Below, one piece after another: positions 50,955 through 59,222 of a stretch of DNA of 64,000 nt. The notes under the pieces were generated by a model that saw nothing but the letters and a program-made list of their open reading frames with translations, was not told the DNA's origin and searched no databases. A program made the translations under genes and the position numbers. Position 1 is the first letter of the stretch. Each line of letters starts with the position of its first letter. Source of the DNA: Halosegnis marinus (GTDB lineage Archaea; Halobacteriota; Halobacteria; Halobacteriales; Haloarculaceae). The stretch covers positions 2,356,001-2,420,000 of the forward strand of contig NZ_CP119802.1 in assembly GCF_029338355.1 (NCBI RefSeq). Reading direction: 5' to 3'.

Positions 50955-50970
50955 TTTAGGGGGGCCTAAG
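50955..50970. promoter_or_regulatory. iron-box dyad 2 of the divergent GT75/MFS promoter
   Basis: TTTAGG-GGGG-CCTAAG, with the TTAGG-N4-CCTAA core intact. Its centre is 27 bases from that of dyad 1, so two dimers could bind side by side and control both directions. The MFS start codon is 52 bases further on. Confidence 0.72.
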
Positions 50971-51021
50971 AACACGGGCGCGAACGGACGCGTTCAAGGC
51001 CGGCGGCCACCGCGGACGAGT

Positions 51022-52233
51022 GTGCCCGACGACGAGCGACTCGTGACCGGCTACGGCGGACGGCTGCTCCTCGCCGTCTCCGTCGGCTGGATGTTCATCC
51101 AGGCCGGCCGCCTCGTCGTCTCCCCCCTCCTCCCAGAGATATCGACGACCTACGGGCTGACCCCGACGCAGGAGGGGTTCGCCGTCACGACCATCTGGGG
51201 CGTCTACGCGCTGTTGCAGTACCCGAGCGGCCGACTCTCCGACCGACTGACCCGGACCACCCTGCTCGTCGCGGGGCTGGTCGCCGTCGTCGTCGGCTTT
51301 CTCCTGCTCGCCGTCGCCCCGTCCTACCCCGCGTTCCTGTTCGGGGCCGTCGTCGTGGGCGTCGGCGCGGGACTGTACCCGACGCCCGCGCGCGGCCTCG
51401 TCTCCGACCTGTTCGTCGAGCGCCGCGGGCAGGCGTTCGGCCTCCACACCGCCTCCGGCGACCTCGGCGGCATCGCGGCCGCGGGGCTGTCGGTCGCCGC
51501 GCTCGCCGTCGCCGGCTACGCGGCCGGCCTTCCGGACGCGCTCGCGGCACTCGCCCGCCTCGGCTGGCGCACCGCCTTCCTTCCCGTTGTGCTCGTTCTC
51601 GCGGGGGTGGCGCTGTCGCTCCACGTCTGGAGCCGCGAGGGGTACCGCCTCGCGTCCGTGGACCTCGAGGTCGCGGCGACGGCCCGGCGACTGCTGGGGC
51701 GGCCGGGACTCCGGCGGCTGGTCGTCGCCTACGCGCTGTACGCGTTCGTCTGGCAGTCCGCCACGGGCCTGTTGCCGACCTTCCTCCGGCGCGCGAAGTC
51801 CTTCTCACCAGGGGTCGCCGCCGCGGGGTTCGCGACCCTGTTCGTCGTCGGCGCGGTCGTGAAGCCGCTGGCGGGCGGCCTCGGCGACCGGGTGGCCCGC
51901 GACCGCCTAGCCCCGGCGGTCCTCGCGCTCGCGGCCGTCGCGCTCGGCTGGGTGGTCGTCGCCGAGTCCCCGACCGCGGTGACGCTCGGCGTGGTCGTCT
52001 TCGCGGCCGGCCTGATGGCCTACCCGCCCGTGATGCAGGCCTACCTGATGGACACCTTCCCGGACGACAGCATGGCCGGAGACCTCGGCGGGATGCGGTC
52101 GGTGTACATCGGCCTCGGCGCGCTCGGGCCGACCGTGGTCGGTGCCGTCGGCGGGTTCGCGGGCTACGGCGTCGGCTTCGCCGGCCTCGCCGCCTGTCTC
52201 CTCGTCGCGGGCGCGCTCGTGCTCACCTCGTGA
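51022..52233 (+). CDS. MFS transporter under an iron-box promoter
   Basis: A 403-residue major-facilitator permease with twelve helices. The motif A-like loop is YPSGRLSDRLTRTTLL between helices 2 and 3. The N-terminus has VSVGWMFIQAGRLVVSPLLP, and the second half has VVKPLAGGLGDRVARDRL. GTG at 51022 (MPDDERLVTGYGG) is the start; the 36 codons open upstream overlap the operator region. Because it shares two iron-box dyads with the GT75-like gene, it could move a siderophore or metal chelate (inference). It could also be a general exporter. Confidence 0.85.
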   Translation: MPDDERLVTGYGGRLLLAVSVGWMFIQAGRLVVSPLLPEISTTYGLTPTQEGFAVTTIWGVYALLQYPSGRLSDRLTRTTLLVAGLVAVVVGFLLLAVAPSYPAFLFGAVVVGVGAGLYPTPARGLVSDLFVERRGQAFGLHTASGDLGGIAAAGLSVAALAVAGYAAGLPDALAALARLGWRTAFLPVVLVLAGVALSLHVWSREGYRLASVDLEVAATARRLLGRPGLRRLVVAYALYAFVWQSATGLLPTFLRRAKSFSPGVAAAGFATLFVVGAVVKPLAGGLGDRVARDRLAPAVLALAAVALGWVVVAESPTAVTLGVVVFAAGLMAYPPVMQAYLMDTFPDDSMAGDLGGMRSVYIGLGALGPTVVGAVGGFAGYGVGFAGLAACLLVAGALVLTS

Positions 52234-52273
52234 CCGGCGGAAGGGTCTTGTCGCCCCCGTGTGACCCCCGGAC

Positions 52274-53428
52274 ATGACCGACGTGGCAGTTATCGGCGCG
52301 TCGATGACGCGCTTCGGCGAACGCGACGGCTGGGTACGCGACCTGCTCGCGGAGGCGGGCGGGGCCTGTCTCGACGACGCGGGCGTCTCGCCCGACGCCG
52401 TCGACCACCTCTACGTGTCGAACATGGCGAGCGGCGAGTTCGAGGGGCAGACGGGCGTTCCGAACATGCTCGCCCACGACCTCGGTGCCGTCCCCGCCTA
52501 CACCCAGCGCGTCGACCAGACCTCCTCCTCGGGGGGCGCGGGCATCTACGCCGCGTGGCAGTCGGTCGCCTCCGGCGCGAGCGACATGACCCTGCTCGTC
52601 GGGGGCGAGAAGATGACACACCGGACGACCGGCGAGGCGACCGACGTCATCGCCTCGCTCACCCACCCCGTCGAGTACAAGCACGGCGTGACGCTCCCCT
52701 CCTTCGCCGGCCTCACGGCGCGCGCCTACCTGACCGAGTACGACGCCCCGCGCGAGGCGCTCGCCGAGGTCGCGGTGAAGAACCACCGCAACGGCGTGGA
52801 CAACCCCCACGCGCAGTTCCGCAAGGAGATAGACACGGAGACGGCCCTCGACTCGCCGATGGTGGCCGACCCCCTGCGGCTGTACGACTTCTGTCCCATC
52901 ACCGACGGCTCGGCGGCCCTCCTCTTCTGTCCGGTCGAGGTCGCGCGCGAACACGCCGACCAGTTCGTCCGCGTCGCGGGCGTCGGAGGCGCGACGGACA
53001 CCCACGTCGTCCACGAGCGCGCCGACCCGACGACGATGGGCGGCGTGGTCGAGTCGGGCCGGCAGGCGTACGAGACGGCCGGCTACGGCCCGGAGGACGT
53101 CGACGTGGCCGAACTCCACGACATGTTCACCATCCTCGAACTGCTCCAGTACGAGGACCTCGGCTTCGCCGACAAGGGGGCCGGCTGGGAGGACGCCGTC
53201 GAGGGGGTGACCGCGCGCGACGGCGCGATGCCGGTGAACACCTCGGGCGGCCTGAAGTCCAAGGGGCATCCCCTCGGCGCGTCGGGCGTCGCACAGGGGT
53301 ACGAGATATACAAACAAGTGCTCGGCGAGGCCGGCAAGCGGCAGGTCGAGGCCGACGTGGGGCTGGCGTGCAACGTGGGCGGGTTCGGCAACTGCGTCAC
53401 GACCGCGATACTGGAGGTGGCCGAATGA
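52274..53428 (+). CDS. thiolase-family protein with Ser at the nucleophile position
   Basis: A 384-residue archaeal thiolase of the type paired with a DUF35 protein. The region normally ACASGG reads QTSSSGGAG, so the nucleophilic Cys is Ser84. The His motif KGHPLGASG (His332) and GFGNCVTTA (Cys374) remain, as does AELHDMFT. In other archaea such thiolases make acetoacetyl-CoA for the mevalonate pathway or cleave 3-ketoacyl-CoA. Loss of the Cys may mean altered chemistry or a non-catalytic partner. It overlaps the DUF35 gene start (ATGA). Confidence 0.85.
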   Translation: MTDVAVIGASMTRFGERDGWVRDLLAEAGGACLDDAGVSPDAVDHLYVSNMASGEFEGQTGVPNMLAHDLGAVPAYTQRVDQTSSSGGAGIYAAWQSVASGASDMTLLVGGEKMTHRTTGEATDVIASLTHPVEYKHGVTLPSFAGLTARAYLTEYDAPREALAEVAVKNHRNGVDNPHAQFRKEIDTETALDSPMVADPLRLYDFCPITDGSAALLFCPVEVAREHADQFVRVAGVGGATDTHVVHERADPTTMGGVVESGRQAYETAGYGPEDVDVAELHDMFTILELLQYEDLGFADKGAGWEDAVEGVTARDGAMPVNTSGGLKSKGHPLGASGVAQGYEIYKQVLGEAGKRQVEADVGLACNVGGFGNCVTTAILEVAE

Positions 53429-53781
53429 GCCTCGACGCCGGCCGCTGTCCGGACGGCCACGTCACCTACCCCCCGCACCCGCGCTGTCCGGAGTGTGGGG
53501 AGGAACAGACAGACACCGTGGACCTCTCCGGCGACACCGCGACCGTCGTCACGTGGACCACCTCCTACGCGACGCCCCCGGGCGTCCGGGAGCCGAACAC
53601 CCTCGCCATCGTTGCGTTCGACGGGCACGACGTGCGCGCGCTCGGGCAGGTCGAGGGCGAGGTGGACATCGGGGACACCGTCGAACCCGTCCACGTCGAG
53701 GAACTGCGCGACCCCGACGCCGGCATCCGCGAGCCGGAGAGTCAGGCGTGGGACGGCTACCGCTTCGAGCGCGTCGAGTAG
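53425..53781 (+). CDS. DUF35 OB-fold / zinc-ribbon protein, thiolase partner
   Basis: A 118-residue protein with a short N-terminal zinc ribbon (GRCPDGHVTYPPHPRCPEC) and a C-terminal OB-fold (ATVVTWTTSYATPPGVREP, ALGQVEGEVDIGDTVEPV). These proteins bridge thiolase and HMG-CoA synthase or act as acyl-CoA-binding subunits. It is translationally coupled to the thiolase and lacks a neighbouring HMG-CoA synthase gene. It ends 1 base before the convergent DUF7547-like gene. Confidence 0.88.
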   Translation: MSLDAGRCPDGHVTYPPHPRCPECGEEQTDTVDLSGDTATVVTWTTSYATPPGVREPNTLAIVAFDGHDVRALGQVEGEVDIGDTVEPVHVEELRDPDAGIREPESQAWDGYRFERVE

Positions 53782-54366
53782 TTACCGGTCGTCTTCCCCG
53801 TCGTCTCCGTGGACCTCCCGCTTGATGGTGTCGAGTTCGGCGTCCACGTCCACCGACGGCTCGTCGGCCGGGTCGGCCACGGGCGACGGCGACTCCCCCT
53901 CCGCGGAGACGGGGATGGTCGTTCCCGCGTCGGCGTCGGCCGCCCGCGACACGGAGCGGGTCGCCGTCCCGCCGCGCGACTCGTCGACCCGGTCGCGTAT
54001 CTCGTCGCGGAGCGCCCGCGCCTCGCCCAACAGTTCGCGGGCCTCGGGGTCGGTCGGCGTTCCGCGCACGGCGTCCGAGACGTCCGAGAGCGCGCGGTCG
54101 AGCGTCGCCAGCGCCGTCTCCCGTCCCCTCGCGGTTCTTCCCTCTGACTCGCGACCCTCCGCGACGCGGATAGCCCCCGCGACGGCCTCCAGCACGCGGA
54201 TGTTCGCCTCCAGCATCGCCACCGTCGTCGGGATGGCGTACTGCTCCGTGAACCGGAGGAACGCGCGTCGGCGCGGCGGGTCCGCGTCCGCGCGGCGTTC
54301 GAGCCGGTCGAGCGTCTCCGACAGCTCCGCGACGAGCGCCGCGAGGTCCTCCGAATCGTCGCTCAT
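53782..54366 (-). CDS. haloarchaeal helical protein of the DUF7547 type
   Basis: A 194-residue soluble protein. The N-terminal half is helical and coiled-coil-like (LVAELSETLDRLERRADADP, RRAFLRFTEQYAIPTTVAML) and is followed by a conserved-looking LEANIRVLEAVAGAIRVA. The C-terminal third is acidic and low-complexity, ending DTIKREVHGDDGEDDR. I recall the family as DUF7547 with no function. It is divergent from the DUF7504-like gene with 87 bases between the starts. Confidence 0.7.
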   Translation of the reverse strand: MSDDSEDLAALVAELSETLDRLERRADADPPRRRAFLRFTEQYAIPTTVAMLEANIRVLEAVAGAIRVAEGRESEGRTARGRETALATLDRALSDVSDAVRGTPTDPEARELLGEARALRDEIRDRVDESRGGTATRSVSRAADADAGTTIPVSAEGESPSPVADPADEPSVDVDAELDTIKREVHGDDGEDDR

Positions 54367-54421
54367 AGGGGGAAGAACGGCCGCCGTCGCTAAAACGTCG
54401 TCCCCCGCGGGAGGGGAACGC

Positions 54422-54430
54422 TTATAATAT
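54422..54430 (+). promoter_or_regulatory. TATA box TTATAATAT for the DUF7504-like gene
   Basis: A near-consensus archaeal TATA box 24-32 bases before the ATG at 54454. A T-rich stretch (TTTTTCTG) precedes the start. It is one of the strongest promoter elements in the window. Confidence 0.65.
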
Positions 54431-54453
54431 GTGGAGTCGATTTTTCTGAAAGA

Positions 54454-55116
54454 ATGGGTGTCGAGAGCGACGAGGGAACGGTCGCGTTCACGCGGGCGTT
54501 GGCCGCGCTGAAGCGCGAGGGGAGCAACGTCCTCGTGACCGGCGCGGGCGCCGAGACGGCCCACGGCGAGGCGTGCGTGCGACTGATGGGCGACAGCGTG
54601 GACGACCGTCGCCGCGCCGTCGTCACGACCGAGCGGGGGGGCTGTGTCCCCGACCGCTTCCTTGACGGGGACGCTCCGACCGTCCGCTACGAGACGGCGA
54701 CCCGGAGCGCCGCCGTCGCCCCGTCGGGGACCGGCGACCTCCCCGCGGCGTCCGACAGGGTCCGCGACCTCGCCGCGCTCGGCGACGCCGTGGCCGGCCT
54801 CGTGGACGACGCCGAGCGCGCGGCGGGCGGCCTCGCCCCCGCCCAGTTCCGGCTCTGTGTCGATTCGCTCCGACCGCTCGTGGAGGAGTACGACGAGCGC
54901 GAACTGTTCCGCTTCCTGCACGCCGTCACGGCCGACGTGCGCGCCGCGCGCGGCATGGCCCACTACCACCTCCCGCTCGGCTACGACGCAGAGACGGCCC
55001 GGACGCTCGCGCCGCTGTTCGACGCGGTCGTCGAGGTCCGCGACGGCGACTCCGGCCCCCGACAGCGCTGGCACCTCGACGACGCCGGCGTCGGAACCGA
55101 GTGGCTGCCGCTGTGA
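54454..55116 (+). CDS. DUF7504-like protein (degenerate RecA/KaiC-type fold)
   Basis: A 220-residue soluble protein that starts MGVESDEGTVAFTRALAALK. It has NVLVTGAGAETAHGEACVRL where RecA-like proteins have a P-loop, but no Walker A Lys-Ser/Thr. CVDSLRPLVEEYDERELFRFL resembles the Walker B helix region of KaiC-like ATPases. I associate it with haloarchaeal DUF7504 proteins, often near sensory or chemotaxis genes. It is probably a non-hydrolysing regulatory protein. Confidence 0.68.
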   Translation: MGVESDEGTVAFTRALAALKREGSNVLVTGAGAETAHGEACVRLMGDSVDDRRRAVVTTERGGCVPDRFLDGDAPTVRYETATRSAAVAPSGTGDLPAASDRVRDLAALGDAVAGLVDDAERAAGGLAPAQFRLCVDSLRPLVEEYDERELFRFLHAVTADVRAARGMAHYHLPLGYDAETARTLAPLFDAVVEVRDGDSGPRQRWHLDDAGVGTEWLPL

Positions 55117-55139
55117 CCGCCGCCGGAACCCTTTAATCG

Positions 55140-55153
55140 TTAGGCTCGCCTAA
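55140..55153. promoter_or_regulatory. iron-box dyad before the 49-residue gene near dpsA
   Basis: TTAGG-CTCG-CCTAA, with a TATA-like CTTTAATC directly upstream (55131-55138) and the ATG 8 bases downstream. The regulator would therefore sit between TATA box and start. It has the same core as the sites at 49.7 and 50.9 kb. Confidence 0.75.
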
Positions 55154-55161
55154 AATCGGAT

Positions 55162-55311
55162 ATGGACTCACAGGGCGGGGACCGGCGCGAGGACCAGCGC
55201 CCGGTCGACCTCGCCGTTCACTGTACCTCCCCGGACCGGACCGTGTACACGGAACCGGGCAACTCCGAGGCGTGGATCGCGACCGACTACACGGTCCCCT
55301 GCGACGACTGA
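55162..55311 (+). CDS. 49-residue iron-box-controlled small protein (DUF7331-like)
   Basis: A short protein opening MDSQGGDRREDQRPVDLAV with a conserved-looking core VYTEPGNSEAWIATDYTV. That core resembles the Y-D-x-x-N-x-x-A-W pattern I recall in haloarchaeal DUF7331 proteins. There are two cysteines (21 and 47). It follows a TATA box and a perfect iron box and precedes the convergent dpsA gene by 28 bases. Likely roles are a small iron-responsive regulator or adaptor; none is proven. Confidence 0.7.
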   Translation: MDSQGGDRREDQRPVDLAVHCTSPDRTVYTEPGNSEAWIATDYTVPCDD

Positions 55312-55339
55312 CGCGCGACGACGAAAGAAACCGGCTCTC

Positions 55340-55888
55340 CTACCGGAGCGACTCCTCGGTGACGAGCGTGTCGTCCTCCAGGTAGTGCTGGAAGTGGTGG
55401 GCGTGCTCCTCCATCGTTTCGAGGTTCCGACGGAGGGTTTCGCCCGTCGTGTAGTCGCCGAAGCCCTCGACCAGCGCGATGTGGTCGCGCAGCGTCTCGA
55501 TGACGTCGCCGAACATCGCCATGTCGTGGGCGAGCGACGTGCGGATGTCGTAGACGTCCTCGCCCTCCGGCTCGACGGGGGCGTGGTCCTCGAACGCCGC
55601 GCCGCCGGAGAGCGGCACGCCGCCGAGCGCCTGCGCGCGCTCCGCGAACTCGTCGGCCGCGGCCTCCAGGTCCGCGGCCACCTCGCCGAGATACACGTGG
55701 ATGTCGCGGAACTCCGACCCCTCGACGTTCCAGTGGTGCTTCTTCACCTGGTGGTAGGCGACGTACGCGGCCGCGAGGTCGGTGTTGAGCGCGTCGACGA
55801 CCTGCTCGGCCTTCCCCTCGTCGAGCCGCAGCGCGTTCTCCTCGATCTCGCCGCTCCGCTGCCGTAGCTGCTCCTCGTGGGTGCTCAT
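55340..55888 (-). CDS. dpsA: DpsA ferritin-like DNA/iron protection protein
   Basis: A 182-residue four-helix Dps protein that oxidises and stores iron as a dodecamer and protects DNA. Ferroxidase ligands are in KHHWNVEGSEF (His52) and AADEFAERAQALGG (Asp79, Glu83), with the Trp53 neighbour typical of Dps. The length and EEHAHHFQHYLED C-terminus match halophilic DpsA. No iron box is seen upstream of its start; a GTTAAG element lies about 28 bases before the ATG. It is convergent with the iron-box small gene. Confidence 0.95.
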   Translation of the reverse strand: MSTHEEQLRQRSGEIEENALRLDEGKAEQVVDALNTDLAAAYVAYHQVKKHHWNVEGSEFRDIHVYLGEVAADLEAAADEFAERAQALGGVPLSGGAAFEDHAPVEPEGEDVYDIRTSLAHDMAMFGDVIETLRDHIALVEGFGDYTTGETLRRNLETMEEHAHHFQHYLEDDTLVTEESLR

Positions 55889-55965
55889 ACGCTCTCTAGT
55901 ACTCGCGCCGGGAACTTAACCGTTGGCAACAGGGGAATCTTTCTTCTGCGAATGAAAAGTAATGT

Positions 55966-56751
55966 TTAGCCCTCGGGAACGGAACCGGGCACCTCGACGC
56001 CGACGAGGTCCCGCTGTGCGGCCAGCACGTCGCGGTCGAGCGTCGCCACGAGGTCGTCCGGCGCGTGGGCGAGTTCGGCCGCGACCACCCCGTCGGGACG
56101 CGCGACGAGCGAGCGACCCGCGTACTCCGCGACGCGCGCGTCGGGCACTTCCTTCCTGCCGGTGCGGCCACAGGCGACGACCCACCGGACCCCGTCGAGG
56201 GCGCGCGCCCGGACGAGGAGCTTCCAGTTCGGCGCGTGCGTCGCGGGCCACGCCCCGACGACGAACAGCGCCTCGACGCCCCGGTCGAGGAAGGCGACGC
56301 TGTCGCGCGCGGAGTTCAGGTCGTAGCAGGTGACGAGGCCCGTCGGCCCGGCGGGCGTCTCGACGACGACGTACTCCTCGCCCGGCTCGAACACCGCCGA
56401 CTCGCCGCCCCACAGGTGGCGCTTCCGGTACGGGGTCGTCTCCCCGTCCGGGGCGACGTAGGCCGCGGTGTTGTGGTACGCGCCGTCGCGCTCCTCGGCA
56501 AAGCCGACGACGACGGCGGTGTCGGTCGCGGCGGCGTGTTCGCGCACCCGGTCGAGGACGGGGCCGTCGAGTCGGAGCGCGGCCTCGCGCGCCCGGTCGT
56601 CCGGGACGAACCCCGTCAGTCCGAGTTCGGGGAACAGCGCGACGTCGACGGCGTCGGGGAGGCCGGCCAGCCGGTCCGCGACCCGCGCGACGTTCGCGTC
56701 CGGGTCGAGGTCGGCCACCTCGACCTGACAGGCGGCGACGGTCCGGTCCAT
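55966..56751 (-). CDS. nitrilase-superfamily carbon-nitrogen hydrolase
   Basis: A 261-residue amidase or nitrilase-like enzyme. The catalytic triad is in FPELGLTGF (Glu), PYRKRHLWG (Lys) and LVTCYDLNS (Cys). The start MDRTVAACQVEVADL matches the family. It could act on omega-amides, N-carbamoyl compounds or nitriles. The C-terminus GVEVPGSVPEG closes the fold normally. No partner genes suggest a pathway. Confidence 0.87.
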   Translation of the reverse strand: MDRTVAACQVEVADLDPDANVARVADRLAGLPDAVDVALFPELGLTGFVPDDRAREAALRLDGPVLDRVREHAAATDTAVVVGFAEERDGAYHNTAAYVAPDGETTPYRKRHLWGGESAVFEPGEEYVVVETPAGPTGLVTCYDLNSARDSVAFLDRGVEALFVVGAWPATHAPNWKLLVRARALDGVRWVVACGRTGRKEVPDARVAEYAGRSLVARPDGVVAAELAHAPDDLVATLDRDVLAAQRDLVGVEVPGSVPEG

Positions 56752-56817
56752 ACCGGCGCCTCGGTCGCCGCGGGTAAATCCCCGTGGTACTATGCCGCCC
56801 GGCGACGACGACGGGGT

Positions 56818-56979
56818 ATGGTCGAAGTCTACAAGCTGTTCGGTCGCGGGCTGAAGTGGAGCTACGAGGAGTACGGACTGAAAGGCGCCGTCGCGTTCGT
56901 CGCCGTCGCGGGGCTGGCCTACTACCTCGTCTCGTCGCGGCTGGACGACCTGTTCTCGGACGAGGAGACCGCGGCGTAG
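56818..56979 (+). CDS. 53-residue single-pass membrane protein
   Basis: A short protein, [20 protein letters not shown], then a membrane helix ([17 protein letters not shown]) and an acidic tail [14 protein letters not shown]. Its composition is that of a real haloarchaeal small protein. It may regulate a larger membrane complex. It is convergent with the MFS permease gene, 4 bases between stops. Confidence 0.68.
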   Translation: MVEVYKLFGRGLKWSYEEYGLKGAVAFVAVAGLAYYLVSSRLDDLFSDEETAA

Positions 56980-56983
56980 CGGG

Positions 56984-58300
56984 TCACTGCCGCCCCCCGT
57001 CGGGGCTGGCCGGCGCGTCGGTCCTCGCGCCCCGCCCGCCCGTCGCGAGCAGCGCGAGCGCCCCGGCGAGAACGACGGCGGCGGCGACGCCGAACGTCGT
57101 GACGTAGCCGACCCCGTCCGCGAGCGCGCCGCCCGCCACGGAGCCGAGTCCCCCGCCAACCCCGACGAGCGCCGCCTGTGCGCCGAACGCCTCGCCGCGC
57201 TGTGTGGGCATCGCCAGCCGCGTGACGAGGCTCGTCGTGGTGACCGCGATAACCGCCCACGTCACCCCGATGAGCGCGAAGCAGACGGCGAGCGCCGGCG
57301 CCCCGAGCGCGATGCTCCCGACGACCCCGACGAGCGGGAACAGAACCACGCGGGCCGCGAGCGCGGCGGCCTGTGCCGGCGCCGGGCCGACCCGCTCCGA
57401 GACGGCGCCGACCCGCGAGTAGGTGACCGCGGAGCCGAGGTTACCGACGAGAAAGAGCAGAAACGTGGTTCCGTCCGAGATACCCTCGACGGCGAGGTAC
57501 GCCGGCATCGGGCCCCAGAACACGGCGAACCCGACGGAGAAGAGCGTCACCGCGGCGAGGTAGCGGCCGAGCGGGGAAGCGAGTTCGGCCACCCGGCCGC
57601 GGCGGAGCGTCGCCAGCCCCCAGTAGACGCGGCTCGGTCCGTACGGGACCGTACGGAGGACGCGGCCGGCGCCCCAGCCGTCGCGAGAGAGCCGCCGGTA
57701 CACGCGCCGGAAGTACGCCTCCGAGAGGCGAACGGGGTCGGGGTAGCGGCGATAGACGAGCAGGCCGCCCGCGGCGGCGCCGACGGCGAGGAGCGCGAAC
57801 AGTGTCCGGAGCGCGTTCACCTCGCCGAGGAACCGCGGCGCGAGCGCGGTCCAGACCGTGCCGAGCGCGAGGCCGGCGACCCAGCCGTACCCCTGGTACG
57901 CGTTCAACAGCCCGATGCGGGCCTCCCACTCGCGCTCGGGGACGCCGTCCACCATCACGAGGTTGAGGACGGGCGCGGCCGCGGAGACGGCGAACCACAG
58001 CCCGGCGTTCACGGCCAGGAGGAGCCACGGCTCCGTGACGAGCGCCGCCGCGGCGAGGACGAGCGCCGTCGCCCCGAGCGAGACGAGCAGGAACGGTCGC
58101 CGACGGCGGGTCCGGCCGGCGAGTCCGCCCCACAGCACCGCACCGGGGACGCCGGCGAAGGCCGCGGCGGCGGCGAGGAGGCCGACGAGCGTCGCGTCGC
58201 CCCCCAGTGCGAGCGCGTACAGGGGGACGAGCAGCGACGCGGCGCCGACGGCGGCGTAGCCGACCGCCCATCCGTAGAGCCAGCCGTCGCGGGAGTCCAT
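56984..58300 (-). CDS. MFS permease
   Basis: A 438-residue major-facilitator protein with twelve helices. The motif A-type loop is [17 protein letters not shown] and the central loop is long and basic ([20 protein letters not shown]). The start [19 protein letters not shown] is the first ATG of the first helix. There is no iron box or operon partner, and it is divergent from the MaoC gene by 79 bases. Drug or metabolite export is most likely. Confidence 0.83.
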   Translation of the reverse strand: MDSRDGWLYGWAVGYAAVGAASLLVPLYALALGGDATLVGLLAAAAAFAGVPGAVLWGGLAGRTRRRRPFLLVSLGATALVLAAAALVTEPWLLLAVNAGLWFAVSAAAPVLNLVMVDGVPEREWEARIGLLNAYQGYGWVAGLALGTVWTALAPRFLGEVNALRTLFALLAVGAAAGGLLVYRRYPDPVRLSEAYFRRVYRRLSRDGWGAGRVLRTVPYGPSRVYWGLATLRRGRVAELASPLGRYLAAVTLFSVGFAVFWGPMPAYLAVEGISDGTTFLLFLVGNLGSAVTYSRVGAVSERVGPAPAQAAALAARVVLFPLVGVVGSIALGAPALAVCFALIGVTWAVIAVTTTSLVTRLAMPTQRGEAFGAQAALVGVGGGLGSVAGGALADGVGYVTTFGVAAAVVLAGALALLATGGRGARTDAPASPDGGRQ

Positions 58301-58378
58301 GCGGAGGGGCGCGCCGGGGACCCACTTCCGGCTGTCGGTCCGCGACACGCTTACGGTGCCGGTGTGACAGGGACGGGT

Positions 58379-58813
58379 ATGGACTACTTCGAGGACATGG
58401 CGGTCGGCGACACGATGGAGTTCGGCTCCCACACCGTCACGCGCGAGGAGATACTCGACTTCGCCGAGCAGTTCGACCCCCAGCCGTTCCACGTCGACGA
58501 GGAGGCGGCCGAGCGGTCCCAGTTCGGCGGCCTCATCGCCTCCGGCTGGCACACCGCCTCGTTGTGTATGCGGATGCTCGTGGACAACCACCTCTCGGAG
58601 GCCGCGAGCGCCGGCGCCCGCGGCGTGCGCGAACTGAAGTGGATACGCCCGGTGCGTCCCGGAGACACGCTCACCTGCCGGCTGGAGGTGCTCGACACCG
58701 ACCCCGGCGACGGTCCCATCGGCACCGTCCACAACCAACTCACGGGGCTGGTGGACGGCGAGCCGGTCATCCGGTGGAAGGCCGACGCGATGTTCGAGAA
58801 ACGGGAGGCGTGA
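58379..58813 (+). CDS. MaoC-like (R)-hydratase/dehydratase
   Basis: A 144-residue hot-dog-fold enzyme that hydrates enoyl-CoA or similar. The catalytic blocks are [22 protein letters not shown] (Asp-His pair in DPQPFHVD), [12 protein letters not shown] and [13 protein letters not shown]. The start [16 protein letters not shown] is family-typical; an ATG 5 codons earlier would be unusual. It fits the window's acyl-CoA metabolism. Dimer formation is expected. Confidence 0.9.
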   Translation: MDYFEDMAVGDTMEFGSHTVTREEILDFAEQFDPQPFHVDEEAAERSQFGGLIASGWHTASLCMRMLVDNHLSEAASAGARGVRELKWIRPVRPGDTLTCRLEVLDTDPGDGPIGTVHNQLTGLVDGEPVIRWKADAMFEKREA

Positions 58814-58922
58814 GCGGAGCGAGCGCCTCGAACCAGCGACGAGACCGCGAGAAACGGCAGGTCGAGTCGTGGACGAGGCCCCGGACCGAACCCTTCTTGC
58901 CCCGCGACCCGGGGCACCGACT

Positions 58923-59222
58923 ATGGACGAACAGGAACGCGTCGCCCGTTTCGTCGCCGAGAACGACATGGAGTGTCCGCCCGCCTACCGCCTGCTCGAC
59001 CTCGCGGCCGAGGTGGGCGAACTGGCGGCGGACGCGAACGACGCGACCGGCTACGGGGCCGACCCCGACGCGTTCGACGTGAAGCGCGACGAACTCGGGG
59101 ACGCGCTGTTCGCGCTGCTGGCGCTGTGTGACGACCTCGGCGTGGACGCGGGCGCGGCGCTCGACGAGTCGCTCGCGAAGTACGGCGACCGCGTCGCGGA
59201 GACCGGCGACGCCGGGAGCTGA
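58923..59222 (+). CDS. MazG-like nucleotide pyrophosphohydrolase
   Basis: A 99-residue all-helical protein with LAAEVGELAADANDATGYG and VKRDELGDALFALLALCDDL. These give the ExxE...ExxD metal-binding pattern of MazG/dUTPase-like enzymes that hydrolyse (d)NTPs to monophosphates. It is a single-domain member, near the short end of the family. It abuts the convergent lipoprotein gene (adjacent stop codons). Confidence 0.83.
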   Translation: MDEQERVARFVAENDMECPPAYRLLDLAAEVGELAADANDATGYGADPDAFDVKRDELGDALFALLALCDDLGVDAGAALDESLAKYGDRVAETGDAGS

